DNA of 5,794 nt. Origin: QEXZ01 sp034660015. Lineage in GTDB: Archaea > Halobacteriota > Syntropharchaeia > Alkanophagales > Methanospirareceae. The notes under the pieces were generated by a model. It was not told the DNA's origin and made no database searches. It saw only the letters and a program-made list of their open reading frames with translations. Positions 5,792 through 5,794 of this stretch are shown piece after piece; position 1 is the stretch's first letter; each line of letters begins with the position of its first letter. Location: NCBI GenBank assembly GCA_034660015.1, contig JAYEII010000124.1:1-5794 (forward strand). Direction: 5' to 3'. The position numbers and the translations under genes are program-made.

Positions 5792-5794
5792 TAA

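Noticed and set aside
5722..5794. CRISPR-like array at the right edge
   Set aside because: The units are 10 bp, adjacent without spacers, and partly inverted. CRISPR repeats are longer, direct and separated by unique spacers.
5722..5794. Calling the right-edge hairpin a serA terminator
   Set aside because: The stem has three mismatches and a 28-nt loop, and no T-run follows before the window ends. A 3' role is possible but not shown.

Overview
This window looks like euryarchaeal chromosome. The strongest evidence is a complete gatE, the archaea-specific subunit of the GatDE Glu-tRNA(Gln) amidotransferase. Supporting evidence is AT-rich promoters of the TATA/BRE type and weak or short Shine-Dalgarno signals. 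The style (long-form archaeal SerA, AT-rich spacers, a decamer-type interspersed repeat) would suit a methanogen- or ANME-related lineage. That placement is an impression only and was not tested.

Layout, left to right. Positions 1-430 (minus) hold the N-terminal 143 codons of a putative secreted protein with a clear signal peptide; the gene runs off the left edge. Positions 431-689 are an AT-rich spacer with candidate promoter elements for that gene and a pyrimidine-rich tract just after gatE. Positions 690-2591 (minus) are gatE and 2635-3924 (minus) are eno (enolase). They are 43 bp apart and probably co-transcribed as eno-gatE. Positions 3925-4029 are a compact divergent promoter region containing a 12-bp tandem repeat of AATTATAA-type sequence. 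Positions 4030-5697 (plus) are a long-form serA (D-3-phosphoglycerate dehydrogenase). Positions 5698-5794 are non-coding and contain five degenerate copies of a 10-bp unit, three direct and two inverted, able to fold into an imperfect hairpin.

The two divergent enzymes act on either side of the phosphoglycerate pool. Enolase interconverts 2-phosphoglycerate and phosphoenolpyruvate, while SerA draws 3-phosphoglycerate into serine synthesis. GatE, downstream of enolase, belongs to indirect Gln-tRNA(Gln) synthesis; its partner GatD is not in this window. All three complete genes keep their family catalytic motifs and look functional.

Most of the window is ordinary core metabolism. I found no clear evidence of a new multi-gene system. 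The items most worth a second look are the unidentified secreted protein at the left edge, the decamer repeat at the right edge, the tandem repeat in the eno/serA promoter, and a glycine-rich insertion in SerA.
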